A stretch of 64,000 bases of DNA, taken from contig NC_134833.1 of the NCBI RefSeq assembly GCF_004210375.1, positions 17,663,396 through 17,727,395 of the forward strand, given 5' to 3'. Below the pieces are notes generated by a model, which saw only the letters and a list, made by a program, of their open reading frames with translations, made no database searches and was not told the origin of the DNA. Position numbers and translations under genes: made by a program. Positions 21,321 through 36,000 of this stretch are shown in pieces. Every line of letters begins with the position of its first letter. The stretch's first letter is position 1. Source of the DNA: Tachypleus tridentatus (taxonomy: Eukaryota > Arthropoda > Merostomata > Xiphosura > Limulidae).

Positions 21321-21693
21321 TACAGAATATTCTAACGTTACAGGAACACTTCACGAATGGGAGGAAAAGCTAACACAGGAAAGGTGAAAGACTCGTTACA
21401 TACAGTTTTCAAGTAATCTGATTTTTTATGTATGTATTATTTATAACTAAAGAGACAACCAAAACACGTGCAAGAGTCACTGACCCTTAAAACTGTGATA
21501 AATCCACATTCGTGACCACTGCTATTCTATTTAAATAACGAAGATGTTGTGCACTATGTACACACTCGTAATTGTAAAATACTAAAAATATTCAATCGAC
21601 TACATAAAACAATTAGGAAATTAAACACTTTCGACGACGACAGAACACACAAGACAATACATATATAGGTGTTGATTTATCGTGTTAATACCA
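21321..21693. other. No gene recognised; left edge of the gap
   Basis: Unique-looking AT-rich DNA that ends at the N run. It shows no trace of the 39-bp satellite found on the other side of the gap. Confidence 0.6.
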
Positions 21694-22193
21694 NNNNNNN
21701 NNNNNNNNNNNNNNNNNNNNNNNNNNNNNNNNNNNNNNNNNNNNNNNNNNNNNNNNNNNNNNNNNNNNNNNNNNNNNNNNNNNNNNNNNNNNNNNNNNNN
21801 NNNNNNNNNNNNNNNNNNNNNNNNNNNNNNNNNNNNNNNNNNNNNNNNNNNNNNNNNNNNNNNNNNNNNNNNNNNNNNNNNNNNNNNNNNNNNNNNNNNN
21901 NNNNNNNNNNNNNNNNNNNNNNNNNNNNNNNNNNNNNNNNNNNNNNNNNNNNNNNNNNNNNNNNNNNNNNNNNNNNNNNNNNNNNNNNNNNNNNNNNNNN
22001 NNNNNNNNNNNNNNNNNNNNNNNNNNNNNNNNNNNNNNNNNNNNNNNNNNNNNNNNNNNNNNNNNNNNNNNNNNNNNNNNNNNNNNNNNNNNNNNNNNNN
22101 NNNNNNNNNNNNNNNNNNNNNNNNNNNNNNNNNNNNNNNNNNNNNNNNNNNNNNNNNNNNNNNNNNNNNNNNNNNNNNNNNNNNNNNNNNNNN
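21694..22193. other. Assembly gap of exactly 500 N
   Basis: All 500 bases are N. A round number is typical of a scaffolding join of unknown size, so the true distance and even the order of the two sides is not shown by the sequence. Confidence 0.99.
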
Positions 22194-24060
22194 GCACTGA
22201 GAATCACATTAATTATAAAATTCATAACAAAAGCATTGAGAATTGTGCAAATTATAAAACTGATAAACAAAAGGATTGAGAATCACATTAATAATAAGTC
22301 CTAACAAAAAAGCACTGAGAATCACACAAATAAAATTAATAAAAGCACTAAGAATCCACATTGAAATTTATAAGACCCAAAGAAACAAAAGCACTGAGAA
22401 TCACACAAATAAAATTTATAAACACACTAAGAATCACATTAATTATAAACTAATAACAAAAGCACTGAGAGAATCACATAAATTATAAAACTAACAACAA
22501 AAGCACTGAGAATCACATAGAATTATAAAACTAATAACAAAAGCACTAAGAATCACATTAATTATAAAATTCATAACAAAAGCATTGAGAATCACATTAT
22601 AAAACTGATAACAGAAGCATTAAGAATCACATAAATTTATAAAATTCATAAAAAAAAGCATTGAGAATTGTGCAAATTATAAAACTAATAGCAAAAGCAC
22701 TAAGAATCACATAAATTATAAAAATGATATAAAAAAGCATTGAGAATTATTGCAAATTATAAATCTTATAAGCAAAAGCATTGAGAATCACATAAATTAT
22801 AAAACTGATAACAATAGCACTGAAAATCACATTAATTATAAAACTAAAAAACAAAGCATTGAGAATGACACAAAATAACAAACTAATAACAAAAGCATTG
22901 AGAATCACACTGAATTACAAACTAATAAAAAGAAGCACTGAGAATCACATAAATTATAAAACTGATAACAAAAGCACTGAGAATCACAAATTATAAAACT
23001 GATAACAAAAGCAGCACTGAGAATCACAAATTATAAAGACTGACAAAAGCAGTGAGAATCTACAAATTATAAAACTGATAATAAAACAGTGAGAATCACA
23101 CAAATTACAAACTAATAACAAAGAGCATTGAAAATCACATATAAATTATAAAACTGATAGCTCAAAAGCACTGAGGAATCCACATTAATTATAAACTGAT
23201 AACAAAAGCACTGAGAATCACAAATTATAAAACTTACACAAAAGCATCAAGAATCACATAAATTATAAATCTAATAACAAAAAGCACTGAGAATCACATA
23301 AATTATAAAACTTATAACAAAAGCACTAAAATCACATGCAATAAAACTGATAACTTAAAAGCATTGAGAATCATATAAATTATAAACTAGATAACAAAAG
23401 CACTGAGAATCACAAGACACAAATAATAAAACAGCATTGAGAATCCACATAAATTATAAAACTGATAACAAAGCACTGAGAATCACATTAATTATAAAAT
23501 TCATAACAGAAGCATTAAGAATCACATTAATTATAAAATTCACAACAAAGCATTGAGAATTGTGCAAATTATAAAAACAATGCAGCTAGCATCGAGAATC
23601 ACTAGAATTATAAAACTAATACAAAGCATTGAAATCACATTAATTATAAAAGGTAATAAAAAGCATTGAGAATTGTGCAAATTATAAATCTTACAGCAAA
23701 AACATTGAAAATCACATAAATTATAAAACTGATAACAAAAGCACTGATAATCACATAAATAAAATTAAATAAAGCAGTGAGAATCACATTAATTATAAAA
23801 CTAATAACAAAGCACAGAGAAACATAAATTATAAAACTGATAATGAAAGCATTGAGAATCACACAAATTATAAAACTGATAATAAAAGCACTGAGAATCA
23901 CATTAATTATAAAACAAGCACAAAAGCACTGAGAATCACATTAATTATAAAACTGATAACAAAAGCACTGAGAATCACAAAAACTTATAACAAAGAGCAT
24001 TGTTGAGAATCACATAAATTATAAAATTCATAACAAAAGCATTGAGAATTGTGCAAATTA
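22194..24060. repeat. Gap-proximal satellite segment with many small indels
   Basis: Monomers here carry far more one- to three-base insertions and losses than the rest of the array, for example 'gcactgaggaatccacatta' and 'gcagctagcatcgagaatca'. The segment near 23570-23680 can be followed base by base in cleaner copies at 26700-26800 and 29900-30000, with indels as the main difference. This looks like unpolished sequence next to the gap more than biological divergence. Confidence 0.75.
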
Positions 24061-27000
24061 TAAAACTGATAAACAAAAGGATTGAGAATCACATTAAATA
24101 TAAAATTCCTAACAAAAGCACTGAGAATCACACAAAATAAAATTAATAAAAGCACTAAGAATCACATTAATTATAAAACTAATAACAAAAGCACTGAGAA
24201 TCACACAAATAAAATTAATAAACGCACTAAGAATCACATTAATTATAAAACTAATAACAAAAGCATTGAGAATCACACAAATTTTATAATTAATAACAAA
24301 TAACTAATAACAAATAAACTAATAACAAAAGCACTGAGAATCACATAAATTGTAAAACTGATAACAAAAAGCACTGAGAATCACATAAATTATAAAACTG
24401 ATAACAAAAGCACTGAGAATCACATTAATTATAAAACTGATAACAAAAGCACTGAGAATCACATTAATTATAAAACTGATAACAAAAGCACTGAGAATCA
24501 CAAATTATAAAGCTTACAGCAAAAGCATCAAGAATCACATAAATTATAAATCTAATAACAAAAGCACTGAGAATCACATAAATTATAAAACTTACAGCAA
24601 AAGCATTAAGAATCACGTAAATTATAAAACTAATAACAAAGTACTGAGAATCACATGAATTTTAAAACTGATAACAAAAAGCATTGAGAATCACATAAAT
24701 TATATAACACTAATAACAAAAGCACTAAGAATCACATAAATTATAACACTAATAACAAAAGCACTAAGAATCACATAAATTATAAAACTGATAACAAAAG
24801 CATTGAGAATCATATAAATTATAAAACTGATAACAAAAGCACTGAGAATCACATTAATTAAAGAATTCATAACAGAAGCATTGAGAATCACATTAATTAT
24901 AAAATTCACAACAAAAGCATTGAGAATTGTGCAAATTATAAAACTAATTACAAAAGCATTGAGAATCACATTAATTATAAAACTAATAAAAGCATTGAGA
25001 ATTGTGCAAATTATAAATCTTACAGCAAAACATTGAAAATCACATAAATTATAAAACTGATAACAAAAGCACTGATAATCACATGAATAAAATTAAAAAA
25101 AGCAGTGAGAATCACATTAATTATAAAACTAATAACAAAAGCACTAAGAAACATAAATTATAAAACTGATAATGAAAGCATTGAGAATCACATCAATTAT
25201 AAAACTGATAATAAAAGCACTGAGAATCACATTAATTATAAAACATCACAAAAGCACTGAGAATCACATTAATTATAAAATTCATAACAAAAGCATTGAG
25301 AATTGTGCAAATTATAAAACTGATAAACAAAAGGATTGAGAATCACATTAATTATAAAATTCCTAACAAAAGCACTGAGAATCACACAAATAAAATTAAT
25401 AAAAGCACTAAGAATCACATTAATTATAAAACTAATAACAAAAGCACTGAGAATCACATAAATTATAAAACTAACAACAAAAGCACTGAGAATCACATAA
25501 ATTATAAAACTAATAACAAAAGCACTAAGAATCACATTAATTATAAAATTCATAACAAAAGCATTGAGAATCACATTATAAAACTGATAACAGAAGCATT
25601 AAGAATCACATAAATTATAAAATTCATAAAAAAAGCATTGAGAATTGTGCAAATTATAAAACTAATAGCAAAAGCACTAAGAATCACATAAATTATAAAA
25701 ATGATAGCAAAAGCATTGAGAATTGTGCAAATTATAAATCTTACAGCAAAAGCATTGAGAATCACACAAATTATAAAACTGATAACAATAGCACTGAAAA
25801 TCACATTAATTATAAAACTAAAAAACAAAAGCATTGAGAATGACACAAATAACAAACTAATAACAAAAGCATTGAGAATCACACAAATTACAAACTAATA
25901 AAAAAAGCACTGAGAATCACATAAATTATAAAACTGATAACAAAAGCAGTGAGAATCACAAATTGTAAAACTGATAACAAAAGCACTGAGAATCACAAAT
26001 TATAAAACTGATAACAAAAGCAGTGAGAATCACAAATTATAAAACTGATAATAAAAGCAGTGAGAATCACACAAATTACAAACTAATAACAAAAGCATTG
26101 AAAATCACATAAATTATAAAACTGATAACAAAAGCACTGAGAATCACATTAATTATAAAACTGATAACAAAAGCACTGAGAATCACAAATTATAAAACTT
26201 ACAGCAAAAGCATCAAGAATCACATAAATTATAAATCTAATAACAAAAGCACTGAGAATCACATAAATTATAAAACTTACAGCAAAAGCATTAAGAATCA
26301 CATAAATTATAAAACTAATAACAAAAAGTACTGAGAATCACATGAATTTTAAAACTGATAACAAAAGCATTGAGAATCACATAAATTATAACACTAATAA
26401 CAAAAGCACTAAGAATCACATAAATTATAACACTAATAACAAAAGCACTAAGAATCACATAAGTTATAAAACTGATAACGAAAAGCATTGAGAATCATAT
26501 AAATTATAAAACTGATAACAAAAGCACTGAGAATCACACAAATTACAAACTAATAAAAACAGCATTGAGAATCACATAAATTATAAAACTGATAACAAAA
26601 GCACTGAGAATCACATTAATTAAAGAATTCATAACAGAAGCATTGAGAATCACATTAATTATAAAATTCACAACAAAAGCATTGAGAATTGTGCAAATTA
26701 TAAAACATGCAGCAAAAGCATCGAGAATCACACAAATTATAAAACTAATTACAAAAGCATTGAGAATCACATTAATTATAAAACTAATAAAAGCATTGAG
26801 AATTGTGCAAATTATAAATCTTACAGCAAAACATTGAAAATCACATAAATTATAAAACTGATAACAAAAGCACTGATAATCACATAAATAAAATTAATAA
26901 AAGCAGTGAGAATCACATTAATTATAAAACTAATAACAAAAGCACTAAGAAACATAAATTATAAAACTGATAATGAAAGCATTGAGAATCACATCAATTA

Positions 27001-30000
27001 TAAAACTGATAATAAAAGCACTGAGAATCACATTAATTATAAAACATCACAAAAGCACTGAGAATCACATTAATTATAAAACTGATAACAAAGCACTGAG
27101 AATCACATAAATTATAAAACTCATAAAAGCATTGAAAATCACATAAATTATAAAATTCATAACAAAAAGCATTGAGAATTGTGCAAATTATAAAACTGAT
27201 AAACAAAAGGATTGAGAATCACATTAATTATAAAATTCTAACAAAAGCACTGAGAATCACACAAATAAAATTAATAAAAGCACTAAGAATCACATTAATT
27301 ATAAAACTAATAACAAAAGCACTGAGAATCACACAAATAAAATTAATAAACGCACTAAGAATCACATTAATTATAAAACTAATAACAAAAGCATTGAGAA
27401 TCACACAAATTTTATAATTAATAACAAATAACTAATAACAAATAAACTAATAACAAAAGCACTGAGAATCACATAAATTGTAAAACTGATAAAAAAAGCA
27501 CTGAGAATCACATAAATTATAAAACTGATAACAAAAGCACTGAGAATCACATTAATTATAAAACTGATAACAAAAGCACTGAGAATCACATTAATTATAA
27601 AACTGATAACAAAAGCACTGAGAATCACAAATTATAAAAGCTTACAGCAAAAGCATCAAGAATCACATAAATTATAAATCTAATAACAAAAGCACTGAGA
27701 ATCACATAAATTATAAAACTTACAGCAAAAGCATTAAGAATCACGTAAATTATAAAACTAATAACAAAAGTACTGAGAATCACATGAATTTTAAAACTGA
27801 TAACAAAAGCATTGAGAATCACATAAATTATAACACTAATAACAAAAGCACTAAGAATCACATAAATTATAACACTAATAACAAAAGCACTAAGAATCAC
27901 ATAAATTATAAAACTGATAACGAAAGCATTGAGAATCATATAAATTATAAAACTGATAACAAAAGCACTGAGAATCACATTAATTAAAGAATTCATAACA
28001 GAAGCATTGAGAATCACATTAATTATAAAATTCACAACAAAAGCATTGAGAATTGTGCAAATTATAAAACTAATTACCAAAAGCATTGAGAATCACATTA
28101 ATTATAAAACTAATAAAGCATTGAGAATTGTGCAAATTATAAATCTTACAGCAAAAACATTGAAAATCACATAAATTATAAAACTGATAACAAAAGCACT
28201 GATAATCACATGAATAAAATTAAAAAAAGCAGTGAGAATCACATTAATTATAAAACTAATAACAAAAGCACTAAGAAACATAAATTATAAAACTGATAAT
28301 GAAAGCATTGAGAATCACATCAATTATAAAACTGATAATAAAAGCACTGAGAATCACATTAATTATAAAACATCACAAAAGCACTGAGAATCACATTAAT
28401 TATAAAATTCATAACAAAAGCATTGAGAATTGTGCAAATTATAAAACTGATAAACAAAAGGATTGAGAATCACATTAATTATAAAATTCATAACAAAAGC
28501 ACTGAGAATCACACAAATAAAATTAATAAAAGCACTAAGAATCACATTAATTATAAAACTAAAAACAAAAGCACTGAGAATCACACAAATAAAATTTATA
28601 AACACACTAAGAATCACATTAATTATAAAACTAATAACAAAAGCACTGAGAATCACATAAATTATAAAACTAACAACAAAAGCACTGAGAATCACATAAA
28701 TTATAAAACTAATAACAAAAGCACTAAGAATCACATTAATTATAAAATTCATAACAAAAGCATTGAGAATCACATTATAAAACTGATAACAGAAGCATTA
28801 AGAATCACATAAATTATAAAATTCATAAAAAAAGCATTGAGAATTGTGCAAATTATAAAACTAATAGCAAAAGCACTAAGAATCACATAAATTATAAAAA
28901 TGATAGCAAAAGCATTGAGAATTGTGCAAATTATAAATCTTACAGCAAAAGCATTGAGAATCACACAAATTATAAAACTGATAACAATAGCACTGAAAAT
29001 CACATTAATTATAAAACTAAAAACAAAAGCATTGAGAATGACACAAATTACAAACTAATAACAAAAGCATTGAGAATCACACAAATTACAAACTAATAAA
29101 AAAAGCACTGAGAATCACATAAATTATAAAACTGATAACAAAAGCAGTGAGAATCACAAATTGTAAAACTGATAACAAAAGCACTGAGAATCACAAATTA
29201 TAAAACTGATAACAAAAGCAGTGAGAATCACAAATTATAAAACTGATAATAAAAGCAGTGAGAATCACACAAATTACAAACTAATAACAAAAGCATTGAA
29301 AATCACATAAATTATAAAACTGATAACAAAAGCACTGAGAATCACATTAATTATAAAACTGATAACAAAAGCACTGAGAATCACAAATTATAAAACTTAC
29401 AGCAAAAGCATCAAGAATCACATAAATTATAAATCTAATAACAAAAGCACTGAGAATCACATAAATTATAAAACTTACAGCAAAAGCATTAAGAATCACA
29501 TAAATTATAAAACTAATAACAAAAGTACTGAGAATCACATGAATTTTAAAACTGATAACAAAAGCATTGAGAATCACATAAATTATAACACTAATAACAA
29601 AAGCACTAAGAATCACATAAATTATAACACTAATAACAAAAGCACTAAGAATCACATAAGTTATAAAACTGATAACGAAAGCATTGAGAATCATATAAAT
29701 TATAAAACTGATAACAAAAGCACTGAGAATCACACAAATTACAAACTAATAAAACAGCATTGAGAATCACATAAATTATAAAACTGATAACAAAAGCACT
29801 GAGAATCACATTAATTAAAGAATTCATAACAGAAGCATTGAGAATCACATTAATTATAAAATTCACAACAAAAGCATTGAGAATTGTGCAAATTATAAAA
29901 CATGCAGCAAAAGCATCGAGAATCACACAAATTATAAAACTAATTACAAAAGCATTGAGAATCACATTAATTATAAAACTAATAAAAGCATTGAGAATTG

Positions 30001-33000
30001 TGCAAATTATAAATCTTACAGCAAAACATTGAAAATCACATAAATTATAAAACTGATAACAAAAGCACTGATAATCACATAAATAAAATTAATAAAAGCA
30101 GTGAGAATCACATTAATTATAAAACTAATAACAAAAGCACTAAGAAACATAAATTATAAAACTGATAATGAAAGCATTGAGAATCACATCAATTATAAAA
30201 CTGATAATAAAAGCACTGAGAATCACATTAATTATAAAACATCACAAAAGCACTGAGAATCACATTAATTATAAAACTGATAACAAAAGCACTGAGAATC
30301 ACATAAATTATAAAACTCATAAAAGCATTGAAAATCACATAAATTATAAAATTCATAACAAAAGCATTGAGAATTGTGCAAATTATAAAACTGATAAACA
30401 AAAGGATTGAGAATCACATTAATTATAAAATTCTAACAAAAGCACTGAGAATCACACAAATAAAATTAATAAAAGCACTAAGAATCACATTAATTATAAA
30501 ACTAATAACAAAAGCACTGAGAATCACACAAATAAAATTAATAAACGCACTAAGAATCACATTAATTATAAAACTAATAACAAAAGCATTGAGAATCACA
30601 CAAATTTTATAATTAATAACAAATAACTAATAACAAATAAACTAATAACATAAATTAAAAAGCACTGAGAATCACATAAATTGTAAAACTGATAACAAAA
30701 GCACTGAGAATCACATAAATTATAAAACTGATAACAAAAGCACTGAGAATCACATTAATTATAAAACTGATAACAAAAGCACTGAGAATCACATTAATTA
30801 TAAAACTGATAACAAAAGCACTGAGAATCACATAAATTATAAAACTTACAGCAAAAGCATTAAGAATCACGTAAATTATAAAACTAATAACAAAAGTACT
30901 GAGAATCACATGAATTTTAAAACTGATAACAAAAGCATTGAGAATCACATAAATTATAACACTAATAACAAAAGCACTAAGAATCACATAAATTATAACA
31001 CTAATAACAAAAGCACTAAGAATCACATAAATTATAAAACTGATAACAAAGCATTGAGAATCATATAAATTATAAAACTGATAACAAAAGCACTGAGAAT
31101 CACATTAATTAAAGAATTCATAACAGAAGCATTGAGAATCACATTAATTATAAAATTCACAACAAAAGCATTGAGAATTGTGCAAATTATAAAACTAATT
31201 ACCAAAGCATTGAGAATCACATTAATTATAAAACTAATAAAAGCATTGAGAATTGTGCAAATTATAAATCTTACAGCAAAAACATTGAAAATCACATAAA
31301 TTATAAAACTGATAACAAAAGCACTGATAATCACATGAATAAAATTAAAAAAAGCAGTGAGAATCACATTAATTATAAAACTAATAACAAAAGCACTAAG
31401 AAACATAAATTATAAAACTGATAATGAAAGCATTGAGAATCACATCAATTATAAAACTGATAATAAAAGCACTGAGAATCACATTAATTATAAAACATCA
31501 CAAAAGCACTGAGAATCACATTAATTATAAAATTCATAACAAAAGCATTGAGAATTGTGCAAATTATAAAACTGATAAACAAAAGGATTGAGAATCACAT
31601 TAATTATAAAATTCATAACAAAAGCACTGAGAATCACACAAATAAAATTAATAAAAGCACTAAGAATCACATTAATTATAAAACTAAAAACAAAAGCACT
31701 GAGAATCACACAAATAAAATTTATAAACACACTAAGAATCACATTAATTATAAAACTAATAACAAAAGCACTGAGAATCACATAAATTATAAAACTAACA
31801 ACAAAAGCACTGAGAATCACATAAATTATAAAACTAATAACAAAAGCACTAAGAATCACATTAATTATAAAATTCATAACAAAAGCATTGAGAATCACAT
31901 TATAAAACTGATAACAGAAGCATTAAGAATCAAATAAATTATAAAATTCATAAAAAAAGCATTGAGAATTGTGCAAATTATAAAACTAATAGCAAAAGCA
32001 CTAAGAATCACATAAATTATAAAATGATAGCAAAAGCATTGAGAATTGTGCAAATTATAAATCTTACAGCAAAAGCATTGAGAATCACACAAATTATAAA
32101 ACTGATAACAATAGCACTGAAAATCACATTAATTATAAAACTAAAAACAAAAGCATTGAGAATGACACAAATTACAAACTAATAACAAAAGCATTGAGAA
32201 TCACACAAATTACAAACTAATAAAAAAGCACTGAGAATCACATAAATTATAAAACTGATAACAAAAGCAGTGAGAATCACAAATTGTAAAACTGATAACA
32301 AAAGCACTGAGAATCACAAATTATAAAACTGATAACAAAAGCAGTGAGAATCACAAATTATAAAACTGATAATAAAAGCAGTGAGAATCACACAAATTAC
32401 AAACTAATAACAAAAGCATTGAAAATCACATAAATTATAAAACTGATAACAAAAGCACTGAGAATCACATTAATTATAAAACTGATAACAAAAGCACTGA
32501 GAATCACAAATTATAAAACTTACAGCAAAAGCATCAAGAATCACATAAATTATAAATCTAATAACAAAAGCACTGAGAATCACATAAATTATAAAACTTA
32601 CAGCAAAAGCATTAAGAATCACATAAATTATAAAACTAATAACAAAAGTACTGAGAATCACATGAATTTTAAAACTGATAACAAAAGCATTGAGAATCAC
32701 ATAAATTATAACACTAATAACAAAAGCACTAAGAATCACATAAATTATAACACTAATAACAAAAGCACTAAGAATCACATAAGTTATAAAACTGATAACG
32801 AAAGCATTGAGAATCATATAAATTATAAAACTGATAACAAAAGCACTGAGAATCACACAAATTACAAACTAATAAAACAGCATTGAGAATCACATAAATT
32901 ATAAAACTGATAACAAAAGCACTGAGAATCACATTAATTAAAGAATTCATAACAGAAGCATTGAGAATCACATTAATTATAAAATTCACAACAAAAGCAT

Positions 33001-36000
33001 TGAGAATTGTGCAAATTATAAAACATGCAGCAAAAGCATCGAGAATCACACAAATTATAAAACTAATTACAAAAGCATTGAGAATCACATTAATTATAAA
33101 ACTAATAAAAGCATTGAGAATTGTGCAAATTATAAATCTTACAGCAAAACATTGAAAATCACATAAATTATAAAACTGATAACAAAAGCACTGATAATCA
33201 CATAAATAAAATTAATAAAAGCAGTGAGAATCACATTAATTATAAAACTAATAACAAAAGCACTAAGAAACATAAATTATAAAACTGATAATGAAAGCAT
33301 TGAGAATCACATCAATTATAAAACTGATAATAAAAGCACTGAGAATCACATTAATTATAAAACATCACAAAAGCACTGAGAATCACATTAATTATAAAAC
33401 TGATAACAAAAGCACTGAGAATCACATAAATTATAAAACTCATAAAAGCATTGAAAATCACATAAATTATAAAATTCATAACAAAAGCATTGAGAATTGT
33501 GCAAATTATAAAACTGATAAACAAAAGGATTGAGAATCACATTAATTATAAAATTCTAACAAAAGCACTGAGAATCACACAAATAAAATTAATAAAAGCA
33601 CTAAGAATCACATTAATTATAAAACTAATAACAAAAGCACTGAGAATCACACAAATAAAATTAATAAACGCACTAAGAATCACATTAATTATAAAACTAA
33701 TAACAAAAGCATTGAGAATCACACAAATTTTATAATTAATAACAAATAACTAATAACAAATAAACTAATAACAAAAGCACTGAGAATCACATAAATTGTA
33801 AAACTGATAACAAAAGCACTGAGAATCACATAAATTATAAAACTGATACAAAAGCACTGAGAATCACATTAATTATAAAACTGATAACAAAAGCACTGAG
33901 AATCACATTAATTATAAAACTGATAACAAAAGCACTGAGAATCACATAAATTATAAAACTGATACAAAAGCACTGAGAATCACATTAATTATAAAACTGA
34001 TAACAAAAAGCACTGAGAATCACATTAATTATAAAACTGATAACAAAAGCACTGAGAATCACAAATTATAAAACTTACAGCAAAAGCATTAAGAATCACG
34101 TAAATTATAAAACTAATAACAAAAGTTCTGAGAATCACATGAATTTTAAAACTGATAACAAAAGCATTGAGAATCACATAAATTATAACACTAATAACAA
34201 AAGCACTAAGAATCACATAAATTATAACACTAATAACAAAAGCACTAAGAATCACATAAATTATAAAACTGATAACAAAAGCATTGAGAATCATATAAAT
34301 TATAAAACTGATAACAAAAGCACTGAGAATCACATTAATTAAAGAATTCATAACAGAAGCATTGAGAATCACATTAATTATAAAATTCACAACAAAAGCA
34401 TTGAGAATTGTGCAAATTATAAAACTAATTACCAAAGCATTGAGAATCACATTAATTATAAAACTAATAAAAGCATTGAGAATTGTGCAAATTATAAATC
34501 TTACAGCAAAAACATTGAAAATCACATAAATTATAAAACTGATAACAAAAGCACTGATAATCACATGAATAAAATTAATAAAAAGCAGTGAGAATCACAT
34601 TAATTATAAAACTAATAACAAAAGCACTAAGAAACATAAATTATAAAACTGATAATGAAAGCATTGAGAATCACATCAATTATAAAACTGATAATAAAAG
34701 CACTGAGAATCACATTAATTATAAAACATCACAAAAGCACTGAGAATCACATTAATTATAAAATTCATAACAAAAGCATTGAGAATTGTGCAAATTATAA
34801 AACTGATAAACAAAAGGATTGAGAATCACATTAATTATAAAATTCATAACAAAAGCACTGAGAATCACACAAATAAAATTAATAAAAGCACTAAGAATCA
34901 CATTAATTATAAAACTAAAAAAACAAAAGCACTGAGAATCACACAAATAAAATTTATAAACACACTAAGAATCACATTAATTATAAAACTAATAACAAAA
35001 GCACTGAGAATCACATAAATTATAAAACTAACAACAAAAGCACTGAGAATCACATAAATTATAAAACTAATAACAAAAGCACTAAGAATCACATTAATTA
35101 TAAAATTCATAACAAAAGCATTGAGAATCACATTATAAAACTGATAACAGAAGCATTAAGAATCACATAAATTATAAAATTCATAAAAAAAAGCATTGAG
35201 AATTGTGCAAATTATAAAACTAATAGCAAAAGCACTAAGAATCACATAAATTATAAAAATGATAGCAAAGCATTGAGAATTGTGCAAATTATAAATCTTA
35301 CAGCAAAAGCATTGAGAATCACACAAATTATAAAACTGATAACAATAGCACTGAAAATCACATTAATTATAAAACTAAAAACAAAAGCATTGAGAATGAC
35401 ACAAATTACAAACTAATAACAAAAGCATTGAGAATCACACAAATTACAAACTAATAAAAAAAGCACTGAGAATCACATAAATTATAAAACTGATAACAAA
35501 AGCAGTGAGAATCACAAATTGTAAAACTGATAACAAAAGCACTGAGAATCACAAATTATAAAACTGATAACAAAAGCAGTGAGAATCACAAATTATAAAA
35601 CTGATAATAAAAGCAGTGAGAATCACACAAATTACAAACTAATAACAAAAGCATTGAAAATCACATAAATTATAAAACTGATAACAAAAGCACTGAGAAT
35701 CACATTAATTATAAAACTGATAACAAAAGCACTGAGAATCACAAATTATAAAACTTACAGCAAAAGCATCAAGAATCACATAAATTATAAATCTAATAAC
35801 AAAGCACTGAGAATCACATAAATTATAAAACTTACAGCAAAAGCATTAAGAATCACATAAATTATAAAACTAATAACAAAAGTACTGAGAATCACATGAA
35901 TTTTAAAACTGATAACAAAAGCATTGAGAATCACATAAATTATAACACTAATAACAAAAGCACTAAGAATCACATAAATTATAACACTAATAACAAAAGC

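Noticed and set aside
21669..22304. Frames spanning the N run
   Set aside because: They consist almost wholly of unknown bases. No protein can be inferred.
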